This document shows, in pieces, positions 63,165 to 64,000 of a stretch of DNA of 64,000 nt. The notes below the pieces were generated by a model. That model was not told where the DNA came from and searched no databases. It was given only the letters and a program-made list of their open reading frames with translations. Position 1 is the first letter of the stretch, and each line of letters starts with the position of its first letter. A program made the translations under genes and the position numbers. This stretch comes from Diadophis punctatus similis. Lineage: Eukaryota; Chordata; Lepidosauria; Squamata; Dipsadidae. Location: positions 18,064,501 to 18,128,500 of the forward strand of contig JALIGW010000013.1 in NCBI GenBank assembly GCA_023053685.1, written 5' to 3'.

Positions 63165-64000
63165 AAAAGAAAGAAAGCCAGATGCCTGATTAAAGTTCTT
63201 TCCAGTTTAAAAATCAGATAGTCTTTTATTATTGGAAATATTTCTATTATAACTTTAATCCAGAGTTAGGAGACAGAGAGAGAAAAAACCATTTTTCCAA
63301 ATTAAAAGTTTCCATAAGAGAGAGAGAAGAAAAAAAAAAAGCCTCTGGGAAAACGAAAGTCACTTTCACTTCTCAATCGCCATATTGTTACTCTGTTTCC
63401 TTTGTTCCCTTGCCGAAGTGAAAGCTTACCCAGGAGTTGAAAAAAAAGGAAAAAAGAGGTTTCAGTACTTGCCCATCTCACGCCTGTTTCTCTCTGTCTG
63501 CTTCTGTAGTTTAAATATAATTATAAATCCCATTCTTGAAGCAGCGGCTGGTCACGACATCTAGCTCTGCAAAAGCAGAGGTTTCCTGATCTTCGGAGCT
63601 GGAGACAGGCTGCATGGGGAGCTCTCCCTTTGCGCCCTACCAGATGGCTCCTAGGGCGCTGGGGGGGCTCTACCCCACCTGTCAGGCTCTCATCTCTCCC
63701 CTTTGCCCGGGGAAGAGATTTCAAAGCCGCCAGACAGCTGTTCTGGCGGCTTTTAACAAAGATCGGAAAGGCGTCCAACGAGGGACGTCCGCGATGAAGC
63801 GCTCCAAACCGGAAGTCAGAAATGAAAACTTTTGTAGTAATTCCCTTTGGTTTATTTCATGCCTCTGCTCCAGAACATGTAAACCAATTTTGAGAATCTG
63901 GGCTCTAATGATATTGTCCAATGTCTAGTCAACACTCCATTGTATACGGATAACTACATTGAAACCATGCCATCCCATCCAAGTGGTGAGGCAAGACTCA

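Larger units (their letters stand above)
61280..63817 (-). mobile_element. ORF1-only L1-type retrotransposon with exact target-site duplications
   Basis: A 2538-bp insertion bounded by the exact 16-bp repeat AGAAATGAAAACTTTT (61264-61279 and 63818-63833). Read on the minus strand: a CpG-rich 5' leader (about 63817-63165), one intact ORF1 (63164-62115), then about 830 bases of AT-rich sequence with imperfect internal repeats and an A-rich 3' end (GAATAAAATAAAAAAAA). There is no endonuclease/reverse transcriptase ORF2. The layout recalls mammalian HAL1 ('half-L1'); an internal ORF2 deletion is the alternative. Confidence 0.85.

Overview
This window is vertebrate nuclear DNA, almost certainly from a squamate reptile and most likely a snake. 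The evidence is a set of AT-rich introns, spliced genes with vertebrate orthologues, CR1 and L1-type LINEs, tRNA-derived SINEs, a CR1 3' end carrying an AATAG-type microsatellite, and a very high density of short DNA transposons and long microsatellites. The species call is an inference from repeat style. The gene calls rest on read-through of exons, splice sites and reading phase.

The left 24 kb holds a compact gene cluster. The last four coding exons of MGAT4A (+ strand, 784-4453) are followed by its 3' UTR. UNC50 lies on the - strand (coding 11101-14674, five coding exons, 259 codons) and converges on MGAT4A. COA5 lies on the + strand (18924-24061, three exons, 75 codons), head to head with UNC50 across a CpG-rich promoter region at about 17.9-18.9 kb. 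From memory, MGAT4A-UNC50-COA5 is also the order and orientation in mammals. The products are a Golgi N-glycan branching enzyme, an inner-nuclear/Golgi multipass membrane protein and a mitochondrial twin-CX9C assembly factor. They share location rather than a pathway.

From 24 to 29 kb there is intergenic repeat sequence. A second CpG island (29.4-30.2 kb) with a good + strand splice donor looks like the promoter and noncoding first exon of an unidentified gene. From 30 to 64 kb I see no convincing host coding exon, so this could be its first intron.

The rest is accessory DNA. At least fourteen hAT-like elements can be delimited by terminal inverted repeats, seven of them with exact 8-bp target-site duplications and four more with 6 or 7 of 8 bases matching. 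Six elements with Tc1/mariner or pogo-like ends sit at TA dinucleotides. An ORF1-only L1-type element with exact 16-bp target-site duplications lies at 61280-63817. A 116-bp-arm near-perfect hairpin at 53244-53485 resembles Penelope-type ends and has a hammerhead-like core in each arm. The most striking result is that two unrelated DNA transposons each carry the first coding exon of a host gene with its splice donor still in place: EAF1-like at 16480-16582 and LYRM4-like at 43497-43582. A third element (47669-48520) carries an unidentified exon-like stretch. This is Pack-type exon capture by cut-and-paste transposons.
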